DNA of 64,000 bases from Scleroderma bovista (Eukaryota > Basidiomycota > Agaricomycetes > Boletales > Sclerodermataceae): positions 1 to 64,000 of the forward strand of contig JAYMGJ010000172.1 of assembly GCA_037178675.1 (NCBI GenBank). Direction: 5' to 3'. The translations under genes and the position numbers were made by a program. Numbering within the stretch: the stretch's first letter is position 1; each line of letters opens with the position of its first letter. The notes below the pieces were generated by a model. The model made no database searches. It saw only the letters and a program-made list of their open reading frames with translations, and was not told where the DNA came from. This document shows, piece by piece, positions 46,660-59,472 of the stretch.

Positions 46660-47810
46660 GACAAATGACTGGCATGTATCAGTTGCATTGTCTGTGCAAT
46701 GTCTAGTGAATATTCCTAGCTGTATTATCTATGTCCTCCCAGGTCGTTCACAAATGCTCTGTACTAGGGTGAGCCTTGGTCCTCCGATTTGGAGGAACAA
46801 CCTATCTTCTCTCGGGCTTCAGCTTCGGGTGACTAACAGTGTTAAGGCAGCCGCGATCTCCATATGTACGCCGCTCTACTAATTGACCCCGTGTTGAATA
46901 GTGCCCGTGGAGAATGATCCCTTGAGCCCTCCAGTCGTTATCAAAGTTCAAGCTAATGAGAATGTAAAAATTAGTTATCGTATAGCGCGAGTCAAACCTA
47001 AGTGTGTGACAATCATATCGCGAAAACATTACGCGTGGTTACTATCTCGATGGGGGTGCGTGGGAGTGGAGGACTGGCCTCAGGAGCAAGGTTATTGCAC
47101 CCACAAAGTTTCAACCCTGGACCTGATCATCATGGAGGGCGTTCGCGCGCAAATGAAGAGCATGTACATACCTTCAGATTGATTACCGTGTGCTTGCCAG
47201 AAGTTTGGTCACCAAGCTGCCTTTCTTAGTACACTGTTGTGGCTGCTAGATTCTATAATACTGATTGCGTTTGCACCATTGATTATGTAATACTTCAGAG
47301 AGCAGCTCGTGAATTTGGCGGCTGGGTCATCATTAAGTCCCAAAGCTTTTTGGAGCCTGACAATCACTTAAAACATTATTTAAAAGCATTTACTTTGATG
47401 CCCTCCATTATGACTTAAGCACGCCCATTACTCATTACGGTACAGTATCTTGCTTTAGGGATAACGTGTGCAACATTGCTGAACCGCCGGATGCTGCCGC
47501 CAAGACGTTTGAGACTGATCTGAACCAAGCACAAGCACAAGCGGAACTATATCAAAGGAGATGCATTGGTTCTTCGAAAAACATGTAGTTGCCTCCAATT
47601 TTAGTGAGCAATACAGTTAGAAATATGTGCAATTAAAAGACCTGCAACTTTTTCATGGACAGAGGTCTCAACTTGGAGGCCCTACCAGGCGTTTGAAGCC
47701 TAAATGCTTCGTTTTTATGTGCCTGTCCAAGTTCCTTCGATAGCTCGATCTGCCGCACGACGTCCATGGACAGTGCACTCTGTCCAACTTCGGAATGTCA
47801 TGGAATTCTG
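46660..47810. other. Non-coding region right of the array
   Basis: No supported gene; short open frames only (e.g. 46901..47182) with no recognisable motif. Confidence 0.4.
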
Positions 47811-48382
47811 CTACGTGGCTTTTGCATGAATTGAAGGATATCCAGTGACCACATTGATTTTCGCCCTCAAGGATTTCGCAGATGAACTAAGATAGAGTTT
47901 CAGCACCTCCTTCAGCAGTGGCACGACTTGACAGACCAAGTAGTCCTTATCTCTGCCTTCGTTGTTGAGCGGCTCAAATTGGTCTCCGTCTGCCTGAAAG
48001 GGCGGTTCAACCTGCCCTTGGATAATGTCTTCTACGTGTGGAATATCTGACGAGTTTCTAATCAGAACTTCACCGACAGATTTACTTTAGGACAGACATA
48101 CCTTCTTCTTCCTCCGGACTGTTGGTGCTAACGGTCCTTTGAAAATAACAGAATTGTCAGGCGAAGAGGTTGAGAGATGAGGGGTATAACCTCACATTGC
48201 ACCTGACATCGCAGGAACGAGTTCCGAATATGAGGAGATGAAGTCGCTAATAAAAGGTTCGTTAGGACACGGTTATGTTCATAGGAAGAGAAATACCTGT
48301 TTTTATTTTTATCGAAATGCTCAACGAGTACATTGTTGTAATAGTCAATGCACTGCTGAACAGGATCATCGGGAAGAGACAT
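47811..48382 (-). CDS. Small unrecognised protein Y1
   Basis: Four exons that join in phase: complement(47811..48046, 48102..48136, 48196..48246, 48297..48382), 408 nt, 135 aa. I do not recognise it. The start reads MSLPDDPVQQCIDYYNNVLV, then EHFDKNK, an acidic linker (STNSPEEEE), a motif DIPHVEDIIQGQVEPPF, and a likely helix VVPLLKEVLKLYLSS. The model is supported by the introns (50-59 bp) with standard borders and by a second copy of exon 1 near 52.6 kb (HALNDYFLTTPVKHFDKQE) that ends at the same phase and donor position. A longer N-terminus is possible, because the frame stays open to 48505. Confidence 0.55.
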
Positions 48383-48505
48383 TAGCGGGACTGATCTTGC
48401 AAAGAATAGCCGCAGGACCAACCTGTGTATAAATACAACAAGACATCGATGGCGGGCAAGTCTGTATGGAGGCTCACCTTGCCGTTTTGAGATTATAGAA
48501 GACAA

Positions 48506-51500
48506 GTTTGGTTCACATAGGGAAACACAAGGGGCAGAACAGATGGTGACACTTCCAAGTTCCAGACATGACTGTAGCTAGAAGCTAAATGCCCGCCGAT
48601 GGAGATGCGTCCAACCGGGGAGCCGCCACAGAGATGATCTGTCAGCCCTCGGCAGGAGCAGGCGACGTGCCGATAGGGTGGAAAACCAGCTCCTTGACGA
48701 AATAGATACGGGCCATTAAACCTAAGAGGCCAAGGAGTATCAATGGAGGGGAGGGCTGGAGAGAAGTAGAATTAGATCTCAACGTCGGAGTTGAAAATGG
48801 AGCCGATAAACGCTGTGAATGTGCAAATGCGCATTGCATGTTTTGCGCGATTTTGATCAGGAGACATCATACGAAGGATAGGACGGCGAAGTAGATGGGA
48901 CCCTTCTTTTGATGACGATGACGAGCCAAACCAAGACCTACCGTCTTGATGTGTGCATCCAGATTAAGCTGGTTGTCACTTACCGTATTTCATGTGCCGT
49001 TTACCGTCTAACCCAACCAACTTGCGAGTGGACTTCCACTGAGTTGAAAGACGACAAAAATCGTTTCGACAGTGGGTTTCGTCTTCAGGTGTAAAAAGCA
49101 CTAAAACAACCCCCCACTCGTTCTAGGTGGAAGATAGATCCATAAAATCTCATCTAAAGTGTGGAAGCCATCACGTCCCTCCGGATCTGAGGATAATCAG
49201 TACGATCTCTTATAAGGCACTGGTGAGCTCGCCATCACCTACTTGATAAAACCAAAAAGCACGTAAGAATTGCGTGTCTCTGCCAGGTAAACAGGTCAAC
49301 AACCAATTCAGTGATACTGGGGCGTTCTACCTCTGGACAGGCACCGTGAGCGCGTGTATATGGTTCTATGGGTTATTGCCGCTCTCCTTGTGTCCAGAAA
49401 TTCTATTGCATTTCTGTCACGCCCCCAAGCTTCCCACAGGGTGGTATCGACACGAGCATTAGCGAGGGAACGATTGTCTTCCATCAAGTCTTTAGTCTGC
49501 GTAATTAGCAGGAAAGCGATCTCAGTGCGCACACCACTTGGTGTGTTGGGGTCATGAACCAGTACTAATTTTGAGGCAGAACTGTGGTGGCCACTCAAGA
49601 GTCAACTCTGACCTCATTAGAGTGGATCTTTGTGACGGAACACTCGCCGGAGCAACCAAAACTTGCACTCAAGTGCCCGCCAATGTTTCCTGTGACGACA
49701 TTAGGGTCAAGACTGCATCTGGAAATATTAATCAGACATACCCAGAGATGATACTTGCTTCTCGGACGTGAACTACTGTGTAGATCCCGTTGCGAACAAG
49801 AGGTTAGTATTGAGGTGTCGCGGTGCACCGCGGAAATCGATTCAGCTTCGATGGACTTACAACTGAGAAATTCTCCGAACGACATTCCTGCTCACAAGGA
49901 GCTGAAGGGGTGAAAAGTTTGGGTCATCAGAGCATGCCTTGGTCAGTTGATTGTCAAGTAGTATGATCCCCTCCAAGTTGGTGAGTTCGGCATTGCCCGA
50001 CCAGCTTCAAGCTTGCGTGCATATTTCGTTCAATCCAGAGTCCAAGGGTAAACATTCGTTGCAACCCAGCCAATCATACTACTTTTCCGACTTCAAGTTT
50101 GCTTCAAGTTCCATGTGGCATGTGCGCCCTCGACTTGCTGGAAGAAACGCTCGTCTTGGTGTCTCTTGGTGTTTGCCACCGTCTTTTGCACAAAAAAGTC
50201 CTGCTATGTACTACAATTTCACGTCAACTTTGCTCTACGGTGCATTCCTCATCGGCGGTCGTGGTGCTGGGCGACACAGTACGCCACCAGACATTATTAC
50301 TAGGAATTTTGATTGGCTTTGTGGTGCGTTTTCTTATACTACTCAACTACCTGAATATGACATCCTCAGCTTACTCGACTTCACGCCACTTTCAAGATGG
50401 TTCGAACCCCTTTGTGAAGCTGTTAATTTTCCAGTTACGTTAGATGGATCATCGGCGTCTACATATGACACCTGCCATCTTGCTGCATGAACGCAACAAG
50501 CTTTTTGCCTTGATCCGAAGGAGCGGAGCAAAACCACGATCATATCACCCGTACGACTCAAAGCAAGGTTTCCTATTTAGCCCATGTGCTCCCACAAATG
50601 TTGCTCCTAGATTTCTGACTATGTCGCTTCAGCCATGAACCAAGGGATGGAGCCAATACTTAAGTGTCCTCCGACTTGAACCAATTCAAACAAATGCACT
50701 GGACAGTGGAAGAACAAGGCCCTGAAGTGAACCAGTACATATGGTCAAGTATCGGGTTCGTCCAAGCATGAGACACCTTGACGGTCCGTAGTAACTTGGC
50801 CCGTGTGGCAATCCGCGTTGCTTAGTTATGTAATGCTTCATTTCCACTCCAAGGCTCTCCTTTCTTTCTGCTTCCTCCTGCAAGTACCTTCGCACGTCAG
50901 TCCGCGTTCTCTTGGCCCGATCGCCCGAGTGTAACCCTATCCTTGGTGAGTTTCCAACATCGATAAGGCGGAAACAACCCCATTAGTACACATGTTGTGA
51001 CTCATTCTAATCAATCATAAGTTTCCAATTTCCAATGTCAGCTGGCCTCCGAGGATCACCAAACTCGAGTACAACTAAGAACCTTATCTTATAGCTAGAG
51101 CAACTGAAATATATAATATAATTGCTAATCAAATGTCGTATGTGTGACACGTGCGGATTGGCTTGCTACTGAAAATACGTAGACGGCAGGCACTTTGTTT
51201 ACGGAGCATGCATGCGTAAATGTGCGAAAATGTATATTCCACATTCCCTTGCTCGCAGAGCAAAGGGTTCTGGGAGAATGCTATATCGTGGGAATGACTG
51301 ACGACAGAACTTTTTGCCTTCTTTGGATCCGTGTGATTCGGTTGCCTTACCTTGCTACCTATGAGCCTTCCAAGTTCCAAGTACGCAATCTGCATGCGGA
51401 GAGGGTTCTGCCGACGTAGGCGGCATTTCGAGTAGATAGGAGAGTTGGAAATGCATAAATTATAGTCAGTCCCCTGTCGGAGTTGCTGAGACTCATGTCT

Positions 51501-52606
51501 CGGGGGCTTCCCGAAACCATGATATTCGCGGATGACGAAAAAAGGCGTAGAATTCGAAGAACTCTTGCTTGTCACCGGTCTCTTGCCAACCGAGGAACGC
51601 GGCCCCAATACTGTGTGGCAGCTCCAAACAGGGGCACGAGTCTTTAAGGACGACTCTATAACCAAACTCCGACAGCTAGTAAGAGGGGCAATCCTATCAA
51701 ATTCCACATGACTGAAACGGGGTACGGAGGGCTCTACAGCGCCCATTTTATAGTAGGATCCAGCCAATACAAAATTTCTTAATTTACAAACACGCTTCTG
51801 ATAAAAGCAATGCCAATATCCGAAAGAGCTTAGTTATCAGAATGATAGTAAATCGATAGGAACATTTCATTGCTTCGGTAGATGTTATACAGGAAAGTGG
51901 CGTCTTGGAACAATAACCTAGAGACGGAATAGGAGGTCCAGGGTACATGAAACAAAGGCGGAGCGGTGTATCATAACTGTTTGTGTCGCGGAAATCTTAG
52001 ATGAACTTCTTGATAATGCCTCACTAGATTCTTTCGAGATGTACTGCGAGTACACCACGGGCATGAAATGGACTTTGACCTCGAGATATCGTGATATTGA
52101 TCAAGGTGATCACCACATGTATCAAACGAGACTCGTCGATTACACGGTCTCCCATCCGCGCATCGACCTTTGCATGTAAACTGAGGAACATCAATATTGT
52201 GGACTACTCCAAAGCGTTAGAACCCTCTGACCTGGAACGTTCTGTCCTTCCCATCGCGGTTCAGATATTCCAGTTCTGTATCTCCCTCAATTTTGCCTGC
52301 CTTTTCATAGATCAGTGCGATTATCAGTCAACCAACATTCAACCTACCCCTGGGTGATGTTAGTGAACGTATCATGAGTGCCTGAATGACACAGACCTTC
52401 AAAAGGCGCTCTGACCCCAAATATACAGTACGAAACACGATGGTAAGGAAAATGCGATAAAAGCCGCAAAAAAAAACTTCACTTTAATACGTGACACGCC
52501 GGGAAGGTAAGTGCGCCATCTAGCGCAGAGCTCTTGCTCACAAGGTGACTATGCGAGGTGAAACAGTGAAACTGCAGATACATGGATATCACAGAAGAAT
52601 ACTGAC
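48506..52606. other. Region with no firmly supported gene
   Basis: Scattered open frames without motifs. The one at 49308..49598 (-) looks protein-like (VRTEIAFLLITQTKDLMED) and carries the 38-bp piece copied at 42461, so it may be part of a real or decayed gene whose other exons I could not find. The longest plus-strand frame, 49951..50490, has no recognisable feature. Confidence 0.4.
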
Positions 52607-52716
52607 CTTTCTTGCTTATCGAAGTGCTTGACAGGCGTAGTCAAAAAATAATCATTCAATGCGTGGATAGACCGAGTATGAGAGTCAAGATTATTGTGTG
52701 GCGGATAGGCTGGCAT
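52607..52716 (-). pseudogene. Y2: exon-1 relative of Y1
   Basis: MPAYPPHNNLDSHTRSIHAL then NDYFLTTPVKHFDKQE, ending in phase 2 at a GTCAGT donor, parallels Y1 exon 1 (DYYNNVLVEHFDKNK, same phase). I could not follow a matching second exon, so it is probably a fragment. Confidence 0.45.
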
Positions 52717-52719
52717 CTT

Positions 52720-55700
52720 TACGACGTGCATCGTTGTGGTTGTAAGGGCGTGCAATTTATAGCACCGGTGGGCTTGGCGGGTTCACCACGGACAGAACGT
52801 CAAGAAAAGGGAAACTAAACTTGTCCGAGTGTAGATTGGACGTGGAGACAGCTTCCGACGGCGGGAGTGAAGGGATCATGAGCGCCAAACTGGACGTGCA
52901 TGGTGGGGTGAAGCCCGGGTATCCCAAAAAGAATCCTGGGCGACACAAGGGGAGTGGAGGGCTAATACCTTCCACGAAGATGGAGAGCGTATGAAGAGAA
53001 GAGGGAAACCATTAAAAAAACCGGTGACAGAATTGAACTGCCAACAGGTGGGATGGACACGGCTCGACTCCATTTTCTTTGGCGTTTCGATCGCATGGAC
53101 GATCTGAAGTGTTCAGAACCATGTGAAAGCTTCAGAGATGAGATGTTTATCAGAAGGGCGAGTTGGCGGCGCGTACACCAAGTTCAAATGAAGAGGCCTT
53201 CCTTCAAGCCAGCCACTTTGCAAGGCTCTGTTAACACGGCCACATAAGCTTGTGGCAAGCGCCCCAATTTTTTTTGTTCAACACCACGGCTCCCATACAA
53301 GCCATCGCCACACCTTGGCCACACCAGTGGTATATTGATGAGTTCCCATAATCCCTCACACCAGTCATCGGCGGAGCCGCGCTCTGGCGTTGAGCCATTT
53401 CGTTCGCCATCTGGTGGCTTCAAGTGACGCCCTAGGACGACGGTGGCGACCGTTACTCGAAAATGACCCTTTGTCTTCAACGTTGCGCTGCATTTCGAAG
53501 CACAATAGGAGCAGTATTTCCCGGCGACGCATTCTTAATAGATGGCCTGCATATATGTCCCGAAAGGGGTCACTCCATTCAACTGCCAATACTCACTGCA
53601 TCCCCCCGGGACGTTAACAAGGCTTTCTTGGAAAGCCATCCAGTGACATCTAATGCGAACTCCCGATACTGATTGAGGAAGTCGCCTACAAGCCGCAGGG
53701 GGGCGCCTTGGGTCCACGCGGACATGTTAGCGAGGCCAAAGGCGATCTAGTCATTGTCGTCTTTTGCCGAAAGGGGCTTAGTCAGTGTAAGTTGGTTTGC
53801 CTGAACTAATGAAGATCGAGAAAATTGAGAGTGCTTAGACTTCAAATCTTGGTTGAATGTGATAAGCATAGAAGTCAGAAGATGCCTTCATCGAAGGTCT
53901 GAAATTATCGATTCGCCGATTGAAGTGTAACTCACCGCAAATTCAGGAATACATCTTGCACGTGGGCACGATAGTCACCTATTCCTGTATCAATCAATAC
54001 CCCACCTCGATAATGAATACCGGCCTTATCTTGACGCGGGAGCAGGGTTTTTATGAGCCGTTGAGAGTAAGTTTTAAGGATCTTTGTCCTGTACTACCCA
54101 ACCGGTACAGGGAGTATCGGAAAAGTCCAACGCACCTCTCTAAGTGCAGTCAGATGAATTATTCCCAATCAACAAGCTTAAATGATGCTCACCATTAAGA
54201 TATGGTGAGTGAGCTGTTTTTGACACGCGGACGGGCGTGGATCTACGAGTCACAAATGCTTGGGCTATTGCTGCGCAGGCACGTGAAGCCTTGGCGGGTT
54301 CCAGAATTGGAGTTGTCTACGAGAGTTGGTGGTCGTGCATAGATCTTTGGGTGTGGTAGACGAGTTGACCCTTCAGCTTTCATGTTATAGGACTGACTGC
54401 CTTCGTATATTGGGTCTAGCTAGGGGACTCCGACTGTGTTCAGTAGCTTTGGGGTTTGCCACATAGGTATCAAGTTGGCCAAGCCTATGATCGACGTGAA
54501 GTACTGGGTGGTCGGACTCGAAGGAGTGCAGAAAATAGCCGAGTCGCGAGTCGCGTGCTCAAAACGATTTTCACCAGCCAGTGGCAGCACAGAGAACCCG
54601 ACGCTTTAATAACTAGGGGTCTTGGGCCTCCGAGCCTCGTTTCCAGATACCCGCCGTTTCTCGCGAGTTGGCATCATCATCCAGACCTTCGAGTCACAGT
54701 TCCCACTAGACACGAACAAATAACTGCCCATGGTGTCTCGGAGCAATTTATTAGATTGTCCAATATCACTCTGGATTCTGGCCATGCACGCATCGTGCCT
54801 GTACGAGCGCGCGCCCGCTTGCGGTGTTGAGCCTTATCACTCGAATCCTCGAACGGTGTTTCCCCCATGAATGGCTGCTCTGGTATGTATCACTTGCTTG
54901 ACCGTGGACGCTTGAATGCTGACATGCAGAAGCTAGAGCTTACCTCTCCGACTTCTCTATTTCTCGACCTCGTCGTTTGCCACTTTTAATCTCCTGTCAC
55001 GTTCCCACCTGCGGAAGGTGGCAGTGGCGGCGGCGGTCACATTGTTTCTTGATACGACGACTAACGTTAAAAGTTAATTTCTACAAACTTGGGCTGTATC
55101 AGGCTATGACGAAACGCGGCGTACAAACTACATAGGCCTTTGCGTTCAAGATCCCAAGCCCACAGACTTTGTATGTGGTGTTCTTATCATCCTTGAGAGA
55201 TTATGCATTCTGATGCTAGCCTGGCAGTGTGTTGGTGGCAACTTTCAAGCTGATCTTATGCCATCTGGAGTGACTCTTTGAGTCGTTTCTCAAAAGGGTG
55301 AAGAAGCTGTTATTTCCCAAACACTGTGGGCCCACTGAGAGCTGCACAGTGTAGTAGTGAAATTGACAAAACATCTGAACAGGAAGGAGCGTGGGTACAA
55401 TGTGGACGTATGGAAGCTGAAATTGGATGCTCGCGCGTCACTTGAAACCAAGGGGAGGGCGAGCGAGAGTTCCAGTGAACCGCATCATGGTATCTCTGGT
55501 GCCGCCTGACGGTATTCAGCCATTTAGTAACGTGTTAACTGACGCTAACCGTCATCCTTGGGTAGAAATGGGATCGTGGAACTAATAAGCTCGCATTGTG
55601 AACCAGAAGATATTGCTTATGCGTCGACTTTAGACTTGGAATGTTGGGTTGGGCAGAGTATTGTGCATAAACAATTGCACAGGTCCTGACAACTTTTCTA

Positions 55701-56347
55701 GATCTTGGATAATCTCATCGAGCCCCAATGCTGTCGGGCAGCACCCTGTCCCCTCAAAGGAAAGCCAACGAACGAAGACTGATCATGGACATCACTGTTG
55801 TGATCCTCATAATTCAGGTCGAACACGACTTTGATCCGAAGTGAGTCATGTCCGCGAATGCAGTTGTTCTCTGCAACCTATTCAGCAGATGAATATTTGA
55901 ATGCTTAAACCTAGTGATTCAAGTTAGTCCCCCTACTTAGATCATATAATGATAATAGACTCGCTCTTTAGGCAGTCGGTGTAGAATTATCTCCAAGACA
56001 TAAGTCAATTAAGGGAGAAAAGATGACTACGCCCACGTCCGTATCGGCGTTATGAATGCGATTCGGACAGGAGTTCATTGTAAAGGCAATGCATAGATTA
56101 GTGAAGAAAGCAGTCACGTCGTATTGTTCTGTAGTTACGCGAGTGGGTATAGAGTCACAAAAACATGCAATGGTCGATGCTCGAGAAGTCATGCCGACAG
56201 CCGTCAAACGCCGTGACAAATGAAAAAAAGACAGTGAATGAAGGGAAATGCCTCGATAAGGGCAAGAAGTAGCGTGAAAACCCAGAGCACGAGACTAGCG
56301 CGCACCAGGTTGAAAATTATAATGTCCAGTCGAAAGGAGCGACAAGG
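52720..56347. other. Gene-poor region
   Basis: No supported coding region. Open frames near 53.05-53.7 and 54.4-54.9 kb lack motifs and splice continuity. The last part (about 56.2-56.35 kb) should hold the 3' UTR of the KNR4 homologue. Confidence 0.4.
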
Positions 56348-58340
56348 TCACCGAGACTCTGGGATGCTATTAGTGCTAGCCGACTCTCCGTTCCCGTTCT
56401 CGTGCGTGCTGCTGGTGCTCTTTCGAGTCAATGAAGAGCTGGAGTCATTCTTCTCGTGAGTCTTGCCTTGCCGGGATTGTGGTTCCACAGGGATGGGGGC
56501 ATCCTCAACCCCAGCTGTGAGAGGAAGTGCATCGTCCGCACCAGAGAGGCGGCCTTCACTGACTAGCCGGATCGTCGTGTCTATGGGCCCATCAGCTACT
56601 GGTTGCGGCGGGTCGGACTCTGGTAAGCACTCCCGCGCGTTGGTCTCGGTCTCTATTTTTGCCGGACTCATGCTGGGCACGTCTTCTAGTGGTGCTGAAT
56701 CGGAAAGAAGGTCATCAACCACCGTTGGTGAAGAGAGCTGCATTTTCGGAGGTTCGGTTTTCTTAGCTATCGAAGGAAGATGAGGTGTTGTTCGAGGAAG
56801 CGTGCTCTCGTCCATGGACTCCCTGTATCCGAGGCCACGACCAGCCTCAATGTCATCAGAAGATGAGCGCCGCGAGTCTGGGGGAGAGGGTAATGGTAAT
56901 ACATCATTGACTGTTGGTACACCGATAGGTAGGGGCGGTGGGGGTTTCGTGATAGAAATCGTCGGAAGTGACGGGTGAGGCGTTGCTTCTGATGCAGCAG
57001 AAAGGGCAATGGGCTCTTCCTCTGTCCCTTCTTCAAGAACTGGAATCGGCACGATGGCGGAGGACTCTTGAAGGTTGAGGACACCAAGCCCATGTTTTTC
57101 CGGTGCCTGGTTCAAATGGGTCAGGGGAAGTCGCGGTAAAAGGGAGTTAGGCTACCTTGCCCTTAAGGATCGATGACACATCGTCAATGAGTAGTCCGGC
57201 ATCTCGCCATTTCCTGACACTTCTGTCCGCCCAAGCTTCGATAGGATTCCAGCCTTTGTATTCTCCACTCAGCCGCAGGCCCCCAGTTCCCCCACCACCA
57301 CCACCATCTCCTTGCCCCCCTCCAGTGCCGTCGTGGAAATAATTCTCGTAGCCGATGCTATCTTCGCTTCCCTCACTCTCATTGGTTCCTTGGCCAAGCT
57401 CGAAGCCTTCTCCACTCTCCAGTTCATCCGCGAAACACGCTAACCACGTTGCCCATCCTCCCAGACCATCTCCGCGCCAAAGCACCACCTTCGTGTCGAA
57501 ATCCCTGCCAAAGACGATCACCTGGCCAATGCTTCCTCTTTCTCCTGGGGTGAGGTCTATGCCAATGTAATTTCCAGTTTTGTCAGCGATGAGGGGTATC
57601 CAGCCACGTTGAGAGTATTCCTTGCGAACCCAACCATCGGGTATGGACTTCATTAAGTTTCGAAGACGGGTATTTGCGCCAGTTGCTGGATCGTCGTCCA
57701 CCTCTCTCCAAAATCTCCACTCCTCCAAGACATCTTCCAGAGGTAAGAGCGTCAACCCAAAGAAGAGCCCATCAGAGCATCCCGCAGAAGACTCCGCTTC
57801 CTGGCCGTCGACAACGAGATATGATTCCCGGACCGGTGCTGGAAGGACGAATCCAAGCTGTGCCTCAATTTGAGTTAGGTCTTGTGGGAGGATGCCATAA
57901 TTGAGTGTGTCTCCGAGCTCTGGATATTCGCGAGAAAGCCAAAGCTTTATGCGATTCCATGAATTGGCGAGAGGCGGATAGGGAGGCGGCGTTGCATCGG
58001 TGTCGGGCGTGCGGTGGAGAGGAAGCAGAGAAGTAGGTCGTGAGCGCGAATTGGAGCTAGAGGACACGGTACATTGTCAAAGACAAGGGCTTTGAAATAA
58101 ATGAACTCACGAAGTCGGAACATATGAGTATGCGCTGATGGGTGAGTGGGGAGGATAGGTATACGAGGGACTGAGAGGGCCATTCGTCCGAGGACTATCC
58201 GAGTTGTAGGTGTCAATCTGAGGAGTGAGACGCGGGGTGGAGGTTGGGAGAGAGAATGCTTCATGAGTGGTGGTCATTGCCTGGCCTCTTCTCAATGATT
58301 GCTTGTTGCCACCAGAGAAGAGTGAGGCAAGCCAGTTCAT
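56348..58340 (-). CDS. knr4: KNR4/SMI1-family cell-wall synthesis regulator
   Basis: Fungal Knr4/Smi1 homologue; the yeast protein coordinates cell-wall (1,3-beta-glucan) synthesis with signalling. Three exons, complement(56348..57106, 57156..58056, 58111..58340), 1890 nt, 629 aa. It starts MNWLASLFSGG, the short hydrophobic start I recall for basidiomycete members. The SMI1_KNR4 domain spans about 95-260: LANSWNRIKLWLSREYPELG, LTQIEAQLGFVLPAPVRESY, WIPLIADKTGNYIGIDLTPG, GQVIVFGRDFDTKVVL. A Gly/acid-rich linker follows, then a disordered C-terminal exon rich in Pro, Ser and Glu with many SP/TP sites. Splicing exon 2 to exon 3 skips an in-frame TAA lying within the intron. Confidence 0.92.
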
Positions 58341-59472
58341 GGTTGTGACGAGAGACACGCCCTCGAGTGCTGAGAGTGAGTATTTTGCACCGTTTGCTGC
58401 TTTGACTGAAGAGACCTGGTCTGAGACAAACTCGTCGATTTTTCCGTACTCAACGCCACCGTGTAACCACAACTTGTACTGCTATGTACGTGTCCAACGC
58501 TTCACCAAGCTCAGACAGCCCAGACAGCCAAGTTGGTTCGCTGGCAACGCGTAGTCTAGCCCTCTACCGCAGTATCTATCCCTTTCCTATCCCTCCATGA
58601 AATTTGCAGGTACCACCTTGCCGAGAATGGCAACATCCGTACGTCTACCACCAGTACTGCTACAAGTCAAGCCGCATCAGTGCCTACACAATAAGGACTA
58701 CCAAGTAACAAACTGGTGATTGCAACATTCGGGCAGTGATCAAACCGCCCGGGTCCGCAGTCCGCAGTCCGGCGTACCGACCTGCAAACAGAGCGGGGAA
58801 TGGCTTTCCGGGCCCGAGTGTAGGGATGCCCATCCCCGGTCGTGACATGGAAACCTTCGTCATGGCAAGCTCGACTGCGAATGGGATCTCCCCTCTGGTG
58901 GTAGGTATTCCAACCCGCCTATCTTCCACTGTTTCACGACAAAGTGATCTCGGTCAGACCCCGGCAAGCGTGGCATCACCTAGGACACGGCATGCGTCAT
59001 AAATCAGCCCACTAATTAGGGTTAATTTGGGAATGTCCTGGTGTCTCCTGGCGTCCTCGAGGACGTTTTCCGCGGGGACTTATCCCTGAAAGTCTGCCTA
59101 ATCGAAGGCTATGCTGCCACACTATTCCCGGACGTAGGAACATAGAAAGCCCCGAAAGTTTTCTATGCAGAGGCAGTCTTCTTCAACCACCTTGTTGGTC
59201 TTGGACGATCACCGAGTTCGGGTGAACAGATCAGCATTGCGACCCTACTGGCTACAGCGATGAGCATCCAAGCACCAAGGAACATGGTGTGGTCATGGTG
59301 CCTTACCGGTGCTTCCTTCCCTTGACGAGAGACAGGGGAATTTCGAGTACAGAACCATGCTGCAGGAGCCCTAGAGAGAGAACCGCATCCATTAACCGAG
59401 AAGCAACAAATAATCCACATGACGCAAGACATGTATCCTGTAGATGCTTGTTAAATCAATGGTTCGTCGATG
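58341..59472. other. Intergenic region
   Basis: Promoter side of the KNR4 homologue and 3' side of the CoA-transferase. Two open frames on the minus strand (58684..58929 and 59163..59432) have no motif or splice partner; I do not support a gene here. Confidence 0.4.

Larger units (their letters stand above)
43142..46660. repeat. Tandem unit 3 of the X/kinase array
   Basis: Contains X3 (-), kinase D (+) and a heavily shortened kinase-tail remnant. The downstream block (46190-46480) is recognisable but more diverged than in units 1 and 2. Confidence 0.8.

Noticed and set aside
50385..50425. GGTTCGAACCCC, resembling a tRNA T-loop (B box)
   Set aside because: No anticodon arm, D arm or acceptor stem can be formed on either strand around it.
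53053..53700. Cluster of overlapping 60-100 codon frames on both strands
   Set aside because: Frames overlap on both strands without splice links or motifs, which is typical of non-coding DNA.
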